A DNA stretch of 64,000 nucleotides from Chitinophaga caseinilytica (lineage in GTDB: Bacteria > Bacteroidota > Bacteroidia > Chitinophagales > Chitinophagaceae): the NCBI RefSeq assembly GCF_038396765.1, contig NZ_CP150096.1:1099001-1163000 (forward strand), in the 5' to 3' direction. Shown piece after piece: positions 41,123 to 51,126 of this stretch. The translations under genes were made by a program, and so were the position numbers. Numbering within the stretch: position 1 is the first letter of the stretch; each line of letters opens with the position of its first letter. The notes below the pieces were generated by a model. The model did not search any database and had not been told where the DNA came from. It worked only from the letters and a program-made list of their open reading frames with translations.

Positions 41123-41635
41123 ATGAAAACGTCCACGCTTTTATTCACTATTTCAGCTGTTGCGGTCCTTTCCCTGCCGTCCCGCGCGCAGGAATCGGCT
41201 ACCGCCACGGTAACAGCTACGATCGTTGCGCCGATCGCGATCTCGAAAGATATCGACATGAATTTCGGGAACGTGGCAGTGCAGTCGTCTACCGGTGGAA
41301 CGGTGGTGATGACGCCGGCAGGCGTGCGGAGTACCACCGGCGGAGTGACCCTCCCCACCACCACAGGTAACGTAGCCGCCGCATCTTTTACCGTATCGGG
41401 CGTGGATGGCTACACCTACAGCATCACACTCCCTACCGCAGCGGTTACCATTACCAATACCGGCGGCAACACGATGACCGTGACGGCCTTTACCAGCTCC
41501 CCTTCCGGCCAGGGAACACTGACCGGCGGATCGGAAACGCTCACCGTTGGCGCCACGCTGAACGTGACCGCCGCGCAAGCGCCCGGTACTTATGTTTCCG
41601 CAACTCCTTTCGCCGTAACGGTGAATTATGATTGA
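41123..41635 (+). CDS. DUF4402 protein, candidate pilin subunit (first copy)
   Basis: A 170-residue secreted protein with a signal peptide (MKTSTLLFTISAVAVLSLPSRAQ). The DUF4402 pattern is clear: MNFGNVAVQSSTGGTVVMTP near residue 50, AASFTVSGVDGYTYSITLP, LTVGATLNVTAAQAPGTYV and the final strand FAVTVNYD. The mature N-terminus (ESATATVTATIVAPIAIS) is an alternating hydrophobic strand, as expected of a donor-strand extension. The family resembles spore-coat U/archaic pilins in overall pattern. It opens a five-gene unit that also encodes a chaperone and a usher-like barrel, so I infer it is assembled into a surface fibre. Confidence 0.82.
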   Translation: MKTSTLLFTISAVAVLSLPSRAQESATATVTATIVAPIAISKDIDMNFGNVAVQSSTGGTVVMTPAGVRSTTGGVTLPTTTGNVAAASFTVSGVDGYTYSITLPTAAVTITNTGGNTMTVTAFTSSPSGQGTLTGGSETLTVGATLNVTAAQAPGTYVSATPFAVTVNYD

Positions 41636-41743
41636 TCCTTTCCCGTAACAGCCAGCCTATTGTAACAGAACCGAACCGTCTTTGAAAAACCTGTGGCCGC
41701 CTATCGCCGGTCAAGGCCTTGCATTTTCTAAACCCGGGAATGA

Positions 41744-42589
41744 ATGTCCACCAACAATCACCAAAACGCTATGCGCTTATTTTTCGCAGGCCTGTTTTCC
41801 TGCATTTGTATGCTCCCCGCCGCGCTCCGGGCCCAGGGCAACCTCCTGATCACCCCGATGCGCATCGTATTCGACGGTAAAAAGAAAGTACAGGAAGTGA
41901 ACCTCGCCAATACCGGAGACGATACGGCTCGGTACCTTATTTCACTGATCGAAATCCGCATGAAGGATAACGGAACTTTCGAGCATATCACCAGTGCCGA
42001 TACGGGACAGCGTTTCGCCAGCCCATTCATCCGCTTTTTCCCCCGCAGCGTTGTATTGCCGCCCCGCGAAGCGCAGGTGGTAAAACTGCAATTGTACAAC
42101 ACCAGCGAACTGGACAACGGCGAATACCGTTCTCATCTCTATTTACGCGCAGAGCCCAACCAGCCCGCCCTCGGTGAGCCGGAAGACCCGCCGGCCGATC
42201 CGGAAGGGATTTCCATCAAACTGACGCCGGTATTCGGTATTTCCATCCCCGTCATCGTCCGGAACGGCGACCAGCACGCGGATGTATCTATCGACAGCCT
42301 GGGTGTGATCGGGAAGGGCGACACCGCGAAACTGAAAGTCACGTTCAAAAGAAGCGGGAACATTTCCGTGTATGGCGACATCCGGGTGGAACATATCAGT
42401 CCTGACGGGAAGCGCAGCAGCGCCGGCCTCGTGAAAGGCGTGGCGGTGTATACGCCGAACGAGCGGCGGAGCATCCTGTTGCCGCTCAAAAAAGGGCCCG
42501 ATTATACGAAAGGCCGGTTGGAGATAAGTTATGGACCGGAAGAAACCACGGATCCGCCGCTGGCGCGGGCGGCGCTTCCCCTGCGATAG
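41744..42589 (+). CDS. PapD-like periplasmic chaperone
   Basis: A 281-residue protein with a signal peptide (MRLFFAGLFSCICMLPAALR; ATG 41744 or 41771). It has the two-domain immunoglobulin-like pattern of pilus chaperones. Domain 1 has LLITPMRIVFDGKKKVQEVNLANTGDD, FIRFFPRSVVLPPREAQVVKLQ and the edge strand. GVISIPVIVRNG as VFGISIPVIVRNG opens domain 2, which has GYIRVEH as GDIRVEHISPDGKR and ends with LEISY. The F1-G1 region (RSVVLPPREAQVVKLQLY) has the alternating hydrophobics used for donor-strand complementation. It starts 108 bp after the DUF4402 gene. It should hold DUF4402 subunits until they reach the usher-like protein. Confidence 0.85.
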   Translation: MSTNNHQNAMRLFFAGLFSCICMLPAALRAQGNLLITPMRIVFDGKKKVQEVNLANTGDDTARYLISLIEIRMKDNGTFEHITSADTGQRFASPFIRFFPRSVVLPPREAQVVKLQLYNTSELDNGEYRSHLYLRAEPNQPALGEPEDPPADPEGISIKLTPVFGISIPVIVRNGDQHADVSIDSLGVIGKGDTAKLKVTFKRSGNISVYGDIRVEHISPDGKRSSAGLVKGVAVYTPNERRSILLPLKKGPDYTKGRLEISYGPEETTDPPLARAALPLR

Positions 42590-42634
42590 TATCAACGGCT
42601 GTGCGGCACGCCTGCCGGCAATTAACTCCATGGA

Positions 42635-45600
42635 ATGAAAACCGTTTACAATACAGTAATTTTAGCGATCGTATTTATGGCCGGAATGGCCTGGCCGCGT
42701 ATTGCCCAGGCGCAAACCACCAGCTGGAAAGGAACGGTCAGCACCAGCTGGTCGAACGCCGCGAACTGGACGAACGGCGTGCCCAGCGCCACTGTAGATG
42801 CAGTGATCGGGGATGCGAGCTTCACCGGCCTGTGGGACCCATACATCAGTGCGAGCGCCGCCACGAAAAACCTCACGATCGGCGCCACGAACGTACCGCT
42901 CCTGACGATCGCCAAAGCATTGACGGTAAACGGAAACCTGACGATCAATTCAGGCGGATCGGTGTCGCACCGCGGCGTTACGCTTACGGTAAAAGGCAAC
43001 TGGACGAACGGGGGATCGTATACGGGAACATCCACGTCTTCCCGCGTCAATTTCGCCGGAACGGCGCAAACCATCAGCGCCACGGTTACCCCTACTTTCC
43101 GGAGACTGAGTATCAACGCGGGCAGCACGGTCACCCTGCAGTCGAACATCGCGGTGAATGTTGCCTTGACGGTCAGCGGGACTTTCACGCCCGTGGAGGC
43201 CACGCCCCCGGTGGTGTCTGGTAGCGGCACGCTGACGGTAGACGCTACCGGCATCCTGAATGTTACCGCGGCCACATATGCGGGGAATTATGCGAATACC
43301 GGCACCACTACCCTGGCTGCAGGTTCGGTAGTTGCCTACAGCGCCACCACGCGCGCGCAGACCGTCAGGAATAACCTTACCTACTCTACATTACGGATCA
43401 GCGGTGCATCCACCGTCAAAACGCTGGCGGGCAACCTCAATACGCTGAACGCCACCACTTCGGCGGCGGGGCGCATCGAGGTGCAATCGGGTACGCTGGA
43501 CCTGTCCACTTTTACCGCCAACCGCGGAACGACCGTAGCCGGTGGAAGCCTGCTGGTGTTCAACGGCGCGACGTTCCGGCTATCGGGAACATCGAATTAT
43601 CCTACGGGTTTCGCGGCGAACGATCTGCGGATTACGAGCACCGTGGAATATTACGGCGGCGCGCAAACCGTGTCGGCCCAAACGTATGGCAACCTATCGT
43701 TGACGGGCAATTCCGGCGCGGCGGTCAAAACGATGCCGGGCACGGCTTTCACGGTGGAGGGGAGTCTCAGCAGCACACAGGGCACGGCCACTTCGGTGAG
43801 TTTTACCGCAGCATCGGCCATTACGGTGAATGGAAGCGTGAGTATCGGAACGGGTACCACTTTTAATGGCGGGAGTTTCACCCATAATTTTTCCGGGAAT
43901 TTAACCGTAACCGGTGTGCTGACGGGCGGCACCAGTACCATCCGGATGGCAGGTGCAGGCAGTGTGATCGGCGGAGCTGGCACGCATAATTATTTCAACC
44001 TCACCATCGCGGCAACGGGCATTACTGCCGGGGCCGAGGCGGCGGTGAATGTTTCGGGGGATTTGACGAGCGTGGAGCCAGGCGCGTTCACGCATGCTAC
44101 CGGCGGCACTTTCACCATGTCGGGCACCGGCAAATCGATCATAGGTGCCAACTTTATTTTCGACAATCTTGCGGTGACGGGCTCCGTCAGCAGCGCCGCC
44201 ACCATAGAAGTGAGAAGCAATTTGACGGTGAACGGGACGTTCACGGGAACGGGCGGGAACGTCATCATGTCGGGCGCGTCGAAATCCATCGCGGGAACGG
44301 GCACCATCGTATTCGGGAGCCTTTCTCCATCGGGTACCATTTCCACCGCTATCTCCTTTACCGTCAACACCGCGCTGGACGTGAGCGGAACATTTACGGC
44401 CACGGCAGGAACGGTCACTTTCGCGGCCACGAGCAGTTTGCGCGGCACGGCGAATCTTTTCAACGCCACGGTAAACGGCACATCTTTCACCATGAACTCC
44501 AACGCGGTGCTAGGCGTGGCCGGCGCTTACACGGTAACGGCGGGAACGGTGGACGTGACGACCAACATCCCCAATACCGTAATTTATAACGGCACAGGCG
44601 CACAGAATGTACGGGCCGGCACGTACCATCACCTGACGCTCGGCGGCGGAGGAACGAAGACGGCGCTTGGCGCCACCACCGCCAACGGGAACCTCAGCAT
44701 CCTCGCCGGCAGCACTTTCAGCAGCGGCACCAATACGCACACGGTTTTCGGGAACTGGTCGAACCTCGGGACTTTCACCGCCGGCAGCGGCACCGTTTCC
44801 CTGAACGGGACGCAGCCCGCAGATGTGAGCGGCAACAATACGTTCAACATCCTCACCGTCAACAAAGCCGCGGCCACCACGGCCGTCAACCTCCTGAGCA
44901 ACACCACCGTGGCAACGCTGAACATGACCAGCGGCTGGATGAATACCGGCGCCAACACGGTCACGATCACCACAACCCGCAACAATTCCGGTATCATCCT
45001 CGGCTCCATCAAGCGGCAACATAGTTTCACGATCGGAACGGCCTACGCCTTCGAAAGCCCGAACAACCTCATCACCCTGACCGGCCTCAATTCCCTTTCG
45101 TCTATCACCGTAACCGTCCGCCGCACCACGGTATCCGACTTCCCCGCCGGTGCGAGCATCAACCGGGAATACACCGTCACTTCCGAAGGGCTGCTCAATG
45201 TTTCGCTGGTGACCATGCGGCTGCATTACGAAGACGATGAGCTGAATGGCAACCCCGAAGCGGGGCTGGGCCTCTGGCGGAATACCGCCGGCACCTGGGC
45301 GGCATTGGGAAAAAGCAGCAACAGCACCACGAGCAATTACGTGGAACAGACCAGCCTGCTGACGCTGAACGGCCGTTACACGCTTTCCGGCTCTGTGAAC
45401 ATCGCCCGGTGGAACGGAAAGATCAGCAGCGATTGGCATACAGCGGGCAACTGGTCGGTGGTGCAAGGCTCGCCGACATTGCCGCCCGGCCCGAACGATA
45501 TCGCGGTAGTGGGCGACACCAATTTCGTGAACCAGCCGGTGATTTCGGCGGCGGTAAACGTACAGGGGCTTTACTTCGGCAGCATAAAAGCGGCTACCAT

Positions 45601-48600
45601 CAATATGACGGGCGGATCCTTGACCACCAGCGGCAACATCGCCGGCGTCTGGACGCTCAACGCGATTCACACCATCAATGCGGGGAACCAGAACGTAACC
45701 GTGAACGGCGATCTTCAGCTGTCTGACGGTACGGCCGGGCATTCCATCAACATGAATATCGGCAACGGCAACCTGGCAGTGACGGGCGGCGTTACGCAGG
45801 CCGGCGATGCGGCGGTGAATGTTACCGGAAGCGCCAATTTCTCGATCGGGGGAAGTTACACGTATACCGGCGGAACGTTTACGGCGGGAAGCGGAACGAC
45901 CACTTACAACGGCGCAGCCACGCAGACGGTGGCGGGATTGAATTACAACCATCTCACGATACAGAAGCCTGCGGGCACGGCGTTGCTCGCGGCACCGGCC
46001 ACACTTGCCGGCGACCTGGCGGTCAATTCCGGGGAGTTCAATTTGAACGGGTCCAACATTACGGCGCAAAACGTAACGATCGCCACGGGCGCCACTGTAC
46101 AGGGAAGCACCGCCACCATCACGGCTTCCGGCAACTGGAGCAACGCCGGGACGTTTGTGCCCGGCTCGGGAACGGTAGTGCTCACCGGCGCCAATCCGCA
46201 AGATATTTCGGCGACGGCCTTCAACAATCTTACCGTCAATAAATCTTCCGGCGTTGCGACGTTGGCGGGAAATATCAGCCTGGGCGGAAATCTTTCCATA
46301 ACGAGCGGCGGGCTCGCGCTCGGAACGTTCACCGCCAACCGGACCGCCGCAGGCGGGTCGATGACCATGGCCAGCGGTACCACGCTGAATGCCGGCGGTG
46401 CGAATAATTTCCCGTCCGGATTTTCTACTTACGCGCTGAATGCCGCGAGCTCCGTAATGTACGATGGAGCCGTGGCGCAAAGCGTGGCGGGGAACATCAC
46501 ATACGGGAACCTGCTGTTCAGCAATGGGGGCGGCGCGGCCAAGACGTTGCTGAATACCATTTCCGTGGGCGGGAACCTGACTATCAACAGCGGGGCCACC
46601 CTGGCCGGGAGTATATATACCATCAACCTTTCCGGGAACTGGATCAACGGCGGCACCTTAACACCCGGTACCAGCACGCTGACCCTGAACGGCGCCGGCA
46701 AAACCATTTCGGGGAGCAATGTTTTCAACCGCGTAACCGTGTACGGCAGTTATACCGTGGCGGGAGGTGATATCACCTATAACGGATTGCTTAACATCAC
46801 TGCCACCGGCTCCTACGACGCCGGCGGCGGAACGGCCATCGTGAACGGAGACCTCACCAACAGCGGATCGCTCGTCAGCAACGGTACCACCACGTTCTCC
46901 GGCACCCAATTGCAAACGATCCGGTTCATCAATGCCGTTACTTCCAGTTCCACGGGTATCATCAATTTTAACGGCAACGTAGCGCCGGTCCTCAATTCCA
47001 CCAGCCGGCCCTCCTACGCAACGCTCAATATCAACAACACGGCCGGCGTGACTGCGAGCGTGGGGTGGGACGTATTCGTCGCCTTCAACATTTCCAGCGG
47101 CGCCACCTGGAATTCGGGCGGCGGCACGCACAACATTTACGGCAGCTTTACCAACAATGGCACCGTGACCAGCGGCGGCACCATCAATTTCCTGCCTGCC
47201 GTGCCGCGTACCATTCAATTATCCGGCACCGGGTTCTCCAGCACCGGCACCGTGGTTTTCGGCGGTACGGGCGCTACCAGCGTAACCGGATCGCCCACAT
47301 CGATGAACAACGTCGTTATCTCGAATTCCGGCGGCGTAACGCCGTCTGCCAATTGGGGCATGACGGGCAGCTTCCTCATCGCCAACGGCGCCATATTCAA
47401 TGCGGGCACCTATACCTTCACTGTGGGCGAAGACCTCGAAAGCAACGGCACCCTCAACGGCGGAACGTCCACCTTCAACCTGACTTCCATCTCCGGACAA
47501 GGCAATTTGTCCGGTTCGCACGGCACCACTTTTTACGACCTCGTCATCACCGGCACCATTTCGGCCGAATCGGACTACAACGTCAGCCATAACTTTACCA
47601 ATAACGGCACCTACGACGGTGAGCCCGGTACGCTGACCATGACCGGCCCCCTCACGGGTACCATCACCAGCGCTTCCCTCGCGTCTTTCGACCTGGCTTA
47701 TTTCACGATCCTGAAAGACCCCGGCGGCATCGTCACCCTCGGCAAACCGTTGACGGGCGTTGTGGCGATGGATGTGTCGCAAGGGATTTTCGACATCGGC
47801 GCCAATACCATTACGGAAAACGCGGGATTGATGACGCTGGAAGACGGCGGCCGCCTCATTATCCGCGGCACCAACTCGCTGCCGGCGTTTACGGATTACA
47901 GCGTAGACACGCTCAGTACCGTGGAGTACGCGGGCAGTACACAGGCGTTATCTTCCGCCACCGAATACGGCAACCTCGTGATTTCCGCTGCCGGTAACAA
48001 AACTGCTTCCGCCGTCCTCCATATCATGAACGATTTTACGCTGACGGCCGGCACCTTCATTCCCGGGGCATTCGCAGATACTATCGCCGGCAACTGGACC
48101 ATGTCGGGAGGAACGTTCACCAATACCGGGTCTACCATGGTTTTTGCCGGCACCGGAACGCAACAGGTGTCTACCATCGCGCCATTCAATCATTTCACGG
48201 TGAATAAAGCGGCCGGGTTCGTGCAATTGGCGACCGACGTCACGGTGAACGGAACGCTGAATTTCCTGGCCAGGAACATCCGGACGGGAGACATGACCGT
48301 TATTATGCCCACGGGCAGCAACGTTACCGGCGCCGCCCAGGCCACGGGATGGGTTTTCGGTAATCTGCGGAAACCGGTACCCACCGGCACCGGCGTAGCG
48401 CGCACGTTCGAAGTGGGCGACAGTCTCCGTTACGCCCCCGCAACGCTCACTTTCGCCAGCGTGGGAACCGCAGGAACGGTAACCGCCAAAACGGTGGGCG
48501 CAGACCTGCCGGATCTGAACCTGTCCGGCATGGACGCAGCGAAGAGCGTGAACCGGTATTGGGTTTATACGAACGCAGGCACCGTGTTCACATCGGTAGC

Positions 48601-50599
48601 CGCTACCCTGAACTGGAACGCCGCCGATGTGGATGCGGGCGTGAATGCAGCGAACCTGCGGGTAGCGAACGTGGCCGGCGCAACACGTACCTTACCCGTG
48701 GTTAACTCGGCCACCACCACGTCTATCGCCGTGTCTGGAATCGGCGCTTTGGGAACGATGGCCGTGGCGGAACTGATCGCCAGCATCAACTGGTCGGGCG
48801 ATCTCAGCACCAACTGGTACACCACCGGCAACTGGACGGGCGGAGTTGTGCCCTTGCAAACGAGCAATGTCGTAATCCCCACCGGCAGGCCCAATTATCC
48901 GAACGTTACCACCGGCACCGCCACCGCGAACGATCTGTCCATTCAAACCGGCGCGTCCGTGACCGTGAGCACCGGGCTGCTGCGGATCAGCGGCGCGATC
49001 ACTTCTTCAGGAACATTCACCGTGAACGACGGCAGCATCGAGTTGAACGGGGCAGCGGCGCAATCCATCCCGGCAGGCATATTCGCCGGCAACGAAATCC
49101 GGAACCTGACGGTCAATAATGCCGCGGGCGTTTCCCTCGGCGGGACGCTCCTCGTCAACGGTATCTTGAAAATCACGACCGGGCAACTTTCGGCCGGCAG
49201 CTTCCTCACGCTCGGTTCCACCGCGGCCAGAACGGCGCTCATCGACGGTTCGGGCGGCGGACAGGTGAACGGCACCGTTACCATGCTCCGGTATGTGCCC
49301 ACCGGCTTCGGGTACAAATATCTCGCATCGCCCTTCCAGGCTGCTACCGTCAATGAACTGGCCGACGAAGTGAACCTTGCTTCCACGTTCCCCTTGCTGT
49401 ACCGGTACGATGAGAACAAAACTTCTTCCGGCTGGACGGCCTATACCACAGCAGCATCGCCCCTGGTGCCGATGCGCGGGTATACCGCCAATCTCGGAAC
49501 GTCGGCCTCGCCCGTTACGATCGATGTGGCGGGAACGGTGAACAACGGGGCAGTGAGCCTCGCGCTGCAGAACAATAACCAGCCTTATACCAAAGGGTTC
49601 CAGCTCGCTGGTAATCCCTACCCCTCGCCTATCGACTGGAATGCGGCGGCAGGGTGGACCAAAACCAATATCGACGATGCGGTGTATTATTTCAATGCCA
49701 GCGCCACCGATCAATACGGCGGAACGTATAGTTCGTTCATCAACGGGATTTCCAGCGATGGGGTGGCGAACAATGTGATCCCCGCCATGCAGGGCTTCTT
49801 CGTGCACGTCAGCGACGGAACTTATCCGGTGATTGGGACGTTGGGCACCACCAACGCGGTGAGGATCAATAACCTGACGCCCGTTTTCCATCGGAAATAC
49901 CCGAAAAACGCACCGTTGCTGCGGCTGTCGGCCGGCTTTGCCGACGAAGGGCAGCCGTCTGACCCAGCCGTCCTGTATTTCGATACGGCCGGCGTTCGCG
50001 GGTTCGACAAAGAACAGGATGCGCTCAAGATTTACAATACCGACAAGCGTGTGCCCAACCTGTTCGTGCAGATGGCAGACAAGCGGGAAGTTTCCGTGAA
50101 ATCCTGGCCCGTGTTCATCGACACGGCAGACGTGATCGCGCTGCGGCTCGTTACCGAGCGAAGCGGTATGATCACTTTCCGCGTCGACAACCTGGAGCGG
50201 ATGCCGGCCGGCAGGAACATCTATCTCTACGATTCGGCCATGAAACGAAGTCTGCAGTTGGTACCCGGCACGCAGTACCGGCTCGATCTGCCTTCGGGCG
50301 ACCATAAAGAACGTTTTTACCTGGTGTTCGCGCCGCGAGGTGCCGTGGGGACGAGCGAGCCGGAAGGCGCATATTATGCTTATGTTTCCGGCGGACAGCT
50401 GTTCGGATATTTCTCCCATGCACCGGGAGACCGTTGTACCGTTACCGTTACGAACATGCTGGGCCAGGAGCTTTACCGGAAAGAGCTTTCCGGCGCAGGC
50501 CGCCACGCGTTGGGCAGCGGGTACAGCGGCGGGATGTACGTCGTCAGTTTCAGGACCAGCGAAAAAACGGAGAACAGAAAAGTAATGATCAATAAATGA
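42635..50599 (+). CDS. Giant repetitive T9SS-sorted surface protein (adhesin-like)
   Basis: A 2,654-residue protein with a signal peptide (MKTVYNTVILAIVFMAGMAWPR). Almost all of it is Gly/Thr/Ser/Asn-rich. Units of about 75-95 residues recur many times with the pattern GSGTxxxNGxxxQxIxGxxxYNxLTxNxxG, then GNLTIxSGxxLG and GNWxNxGTFxxG. This resembles parallel beta-helix adhesins. A W-G-x-x-S-x-x-W-x(4)-NW-x(2)-G block recurs at about residues 30, 925 and 2051. The C-terminal 75 residues (YAYVSGGQLFGYFSHAPGD, NMLGQELYRKELSG, GGMYVVSF, KVMINK) are a type A sorting domain for the type IX secretion system. Overlaps the second DUF4402 gene by 4 bp. Confidence 0.9.
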   Translation: MKTVYNTVILAIVFMAGMAWPRIAQAQTTSWKGTVSTSWSNAANWTNGVPSATVDAVIGDASFTGLWDPYISASAATKNLTIGATNVPLLTIAKALTVNGNLTINSGGSVSHRGVTLTVKGNWTNGGSYTGTSTSSRVNFAGTAQTISATVTPTFRRLSINAGSTVTLQSNIAVNVALTVSGTFTPVEATPPVVSGSGTLTVDATGILNVTAATYAGNYANTGTTTLAAGSVVAYSATTRAQTVRNNLTYSTLRISGASTVKTLAGNLNTLNATTSAAGRIEVQSGTLDLSTFTANRGTTVAGGSLLVFNGATFRLSGTSNYPTGFAANDLRITSTVEYYGGAQTVSAQTYGNLSLTGNSGAAVKTMPGTAFTVEGSLSSTQGTATSVSFTAASAITVNGSVSIGTGTTFNGGSFTHNFSGNLTVTGVLTGGTSTIRMAGAGSVIGGAGTHNYFNLTIAATGITAGAEAAVNVSGDLTSVEPGAFTHATGGTFTMSGTGKSIIGANFIFDNLAVTGSVSSAATIEVRSNLTVNGTFTGTGGNVIMSGASKSIAGTGTIVFGSLSPSGTISTAISFTVNTALDVSGTFTATAGTVTFAATSSLRGTANLFNATVNGTSFTMNSNAVLGVAGAYTVTAGTVDVTTNIPNTVIYNGTGAQNVRAGTYHHLTLGGGGTKTALGATTANGNLSILAGSTFSSGTNTHTVFGNWSNLGTFTAGSGTVSLNGTQPADVSGNNTFNILTVNKAAATTAVNLLSNTTVATLNMTSGWMNTGANTVTITTTRNNSGIILGSIKRQHSFTIGTAYAFESPNNLITLTGLNSLSSITVTVRRTTVSDFPAGASINREYTVTSEGLLNVSLVTMRLHYEDDELNGNPEAGLGLWRNTAGTWAALGKSSNSTTSNYVEQTSLLTLNGRYTLSGSVNIARWNGKISSDWHTAGNWSVVQGSPTLPPGPNDIAVVGDTNFVNQPVISAAVNVQGLYFGSIKAATINMTGGSLTTSGNIAGVWTLNAIHTINAGNQNVTVNGDLQLSDGTAGHSINMNIGNGNLAVTGGVTQAGDAAVNVTGSANFSIGGSYTYTGGTFTAGSGTTTYNGAATQTVAGLNYNHLTIQKPAGTALLAAPATLAGDLAVNSGEFNLNGSNITAQNVTIATGATVQGSTATITASGNWSNAGTFVPGSGTVVLTGANPQDISATAFNNLTVNKSSGVATLAGNISLGGNLSITSGGLALGTFTANRTAAGGSMTMASGTTLNAGGANNFPSGFSTYALNAASSVMYDGAVAQSVAGNITYGNLLFSNGGGAAKTLLNTISVGGNLTINSGATLAGSIYTINLSGNWINGGTLTPGTSTLTLNGAGKTISGSNVFNRVTVYGSYTVAGGDITYNGLLNITATGSYDAGGGTAIVNGDLTNSGSLVSNGTTTFSGTQLQTIRFINAVTSSSTGIINFNGNVAPVLNSTSRPSYATLNINNTAGVTASVGWDVFVAFNISSGATWNSGGGTHNIYGSFTNNGTVTSGGTINFLPAVPRTIQLSGTGFSSTGTVVFGGTGATSVTGSPTSMNNVVISNSGGVTPSANWGMTGSFLIANGAIFNAGTYTFTVGEDLESNGTLNGGTSTFNLTSISGQGNLSGSHGTTFYDLVITGTISAESDYNVSHNFTNNGTYDGEPGTLTMTGPLTGTITSASLASFDLAYFTILKDPGGIVTLGKPLTGVVAMDVSQGIFDIGANTITENAGLMTLEDGGRLIIRGTNSLPAFTDYSVDTLSTVEYAGSTQALSSATEYGNLVISAAGNKTASAVLHIMNDFTLTAGTFIPGAFADTIAGNWTMSGGTFTNTGSTMVFAGTGTQQVSTIAPFNHFTVNKAAGFVQLATDVTVNGTLNFLARNIRTGDMTVIMPTGSNVTGAAQATGWVFGNLRKPVPTGTGVARTFEVGDSLRYAPATLTFASVGTAGTVTAKTVGADLPDLNLSGMDAAKSVNRYWVYTNAGTVFTSVAATLNWNAADVDAGVNAANLRVANVAGATRTLPVVNSATTTSIAVSGIGALGTMAVAELIASINWSGDLSTNWYTTGNWTGGVVPLQTSNVVIPTGRPNYPNVTTGTATANDLSIQTGASVTVSTGLLRISGAITSSGTFTVNDGSIELNGAAAQSIPAGIFAGNEIRNLTVNNAAGVSLGGTLLVNGILKITTGQLSAGSFLTLGSTAARTALIDGSGGGQVNGTVTMLRYVPTGFGYKYLASPFQAATVNELADEVNLASTFPLLYRYDENKTSSGWTAYTTAASPLVPMRGYTANLGTSASPVTIDVAGTVNNGAVSLALQNNNQPYTKGFQLAGNPYPSPIDWNAAAGWTKTNIDDAVYYFNASATDQYGGTYSSFINGISSDGVANNVIPAMQGFFVHVSDGTYPVIGTLGTTNAVRINNLTPVFHRKYPKNAPLLRLSAGFADEGQPSDPAVLYFDTAGVRGFDKEQDALKIYNTDKRVPNLFVQMADKREVSVKSWPVFIDTADVIALRLVTERSGMITFRVDNLERMPAGRNIYLYDSAMKRSLQLVPGTQYRLDLPSGDHKERFYLVFAPRGAVGTSEPEGAYYAYVSGGQLFGYFSHAPGDRCTVTVTNMLGQELYRKELSGAGRHALGSGYSGGMYVVSFRTSEKTENRKVMINK

Positions 50600-51126
50600 C
50601 CGGCATGAAAAGGGCAATCGGCAACATACGGCAATTGTTTACCGCGATCGTGATCATGGTGGCCCAACTGGCCATGATGGCGGATGCGCGGGCACAGGAG
50701 CCGCCGCCCCGGCCCATTTCCGTGCATGTAGACCCCGGGCAGGGGCTCATCTTCGGCGCGTTCTTCCTCGGTACGAGCGGCGGAACGGTCACCATCAACC
50801 CAGACGGGTCGCGGGTGATCATGGGCAGTATCGTGGGCGCTAACCTGGGATACCCGTTTTCCCCGGCCATTTTCGAAGTGCTGGCGAACCAGGGAACGCT
50901 CATCCAGGTGATGCGCGGGCCAGACGCCATTCTCACGGGCAGTAACGGTGGTACCATGACGATGCGGATCGGCACGCTCAGTACCGGCGATCAATTCATC
51001 ACAACGGCGCAGCCGCCAACGAGGAACCTCGTGCGGGTAGGCGGCATCCTCACCGTGGGCAGCCCGTCGGCCAACCCGGTAGGCGCCTACAGCGGAACGT
51101 TTCAATTAACCTTTATCCAGGAATGA
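50596..51126 (+). CDS. DUF4402 protein, candidate pilin or tip subunit (second copy)
   Basis: A 176-residue secreted protein (signal MKRAIGNIRQLFTAIVIMVA with cleavage near ARAQ). The DUF4402 features are GLIFGAFFLGTSGGTVTINP, FEVLANQGTLIQVM, MRIGTLSTGDQFITT and the final strand GTFQLTFIQE. It is more divergent than the first copy. ATG 50596 overlaps the stop of the giant adhesin (ATGA) and its own stop overlaps the usher-like gene, so the three are translationally coupled. I infer that it initiates or terminates the fibre. Confidence 0.82.
   Translation: MTGMKRAIGNIRQLFTAIVIMVAQLAMMADARAQEPPPRPISVHVDPGQGLIFGAFFLGTSGGTVTINPDGSRVIMGSIVGANLGYPFSPAIFEVLANQGTLIQVMRGPDAILTGSNGGTMTMRIGTLSTGDQFITTAQPPTRNLVRVGGILTVGSPSANPVGAYSGTFQLTFIQE

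Noticed and set aside
44510..46480. Open frame of 656 codons on the minus strand, Arg/Gly-rich
   Set aside because: Antisense shadow of the repetitive adhesin gene; its apparent repeats mirror those of the real protein.
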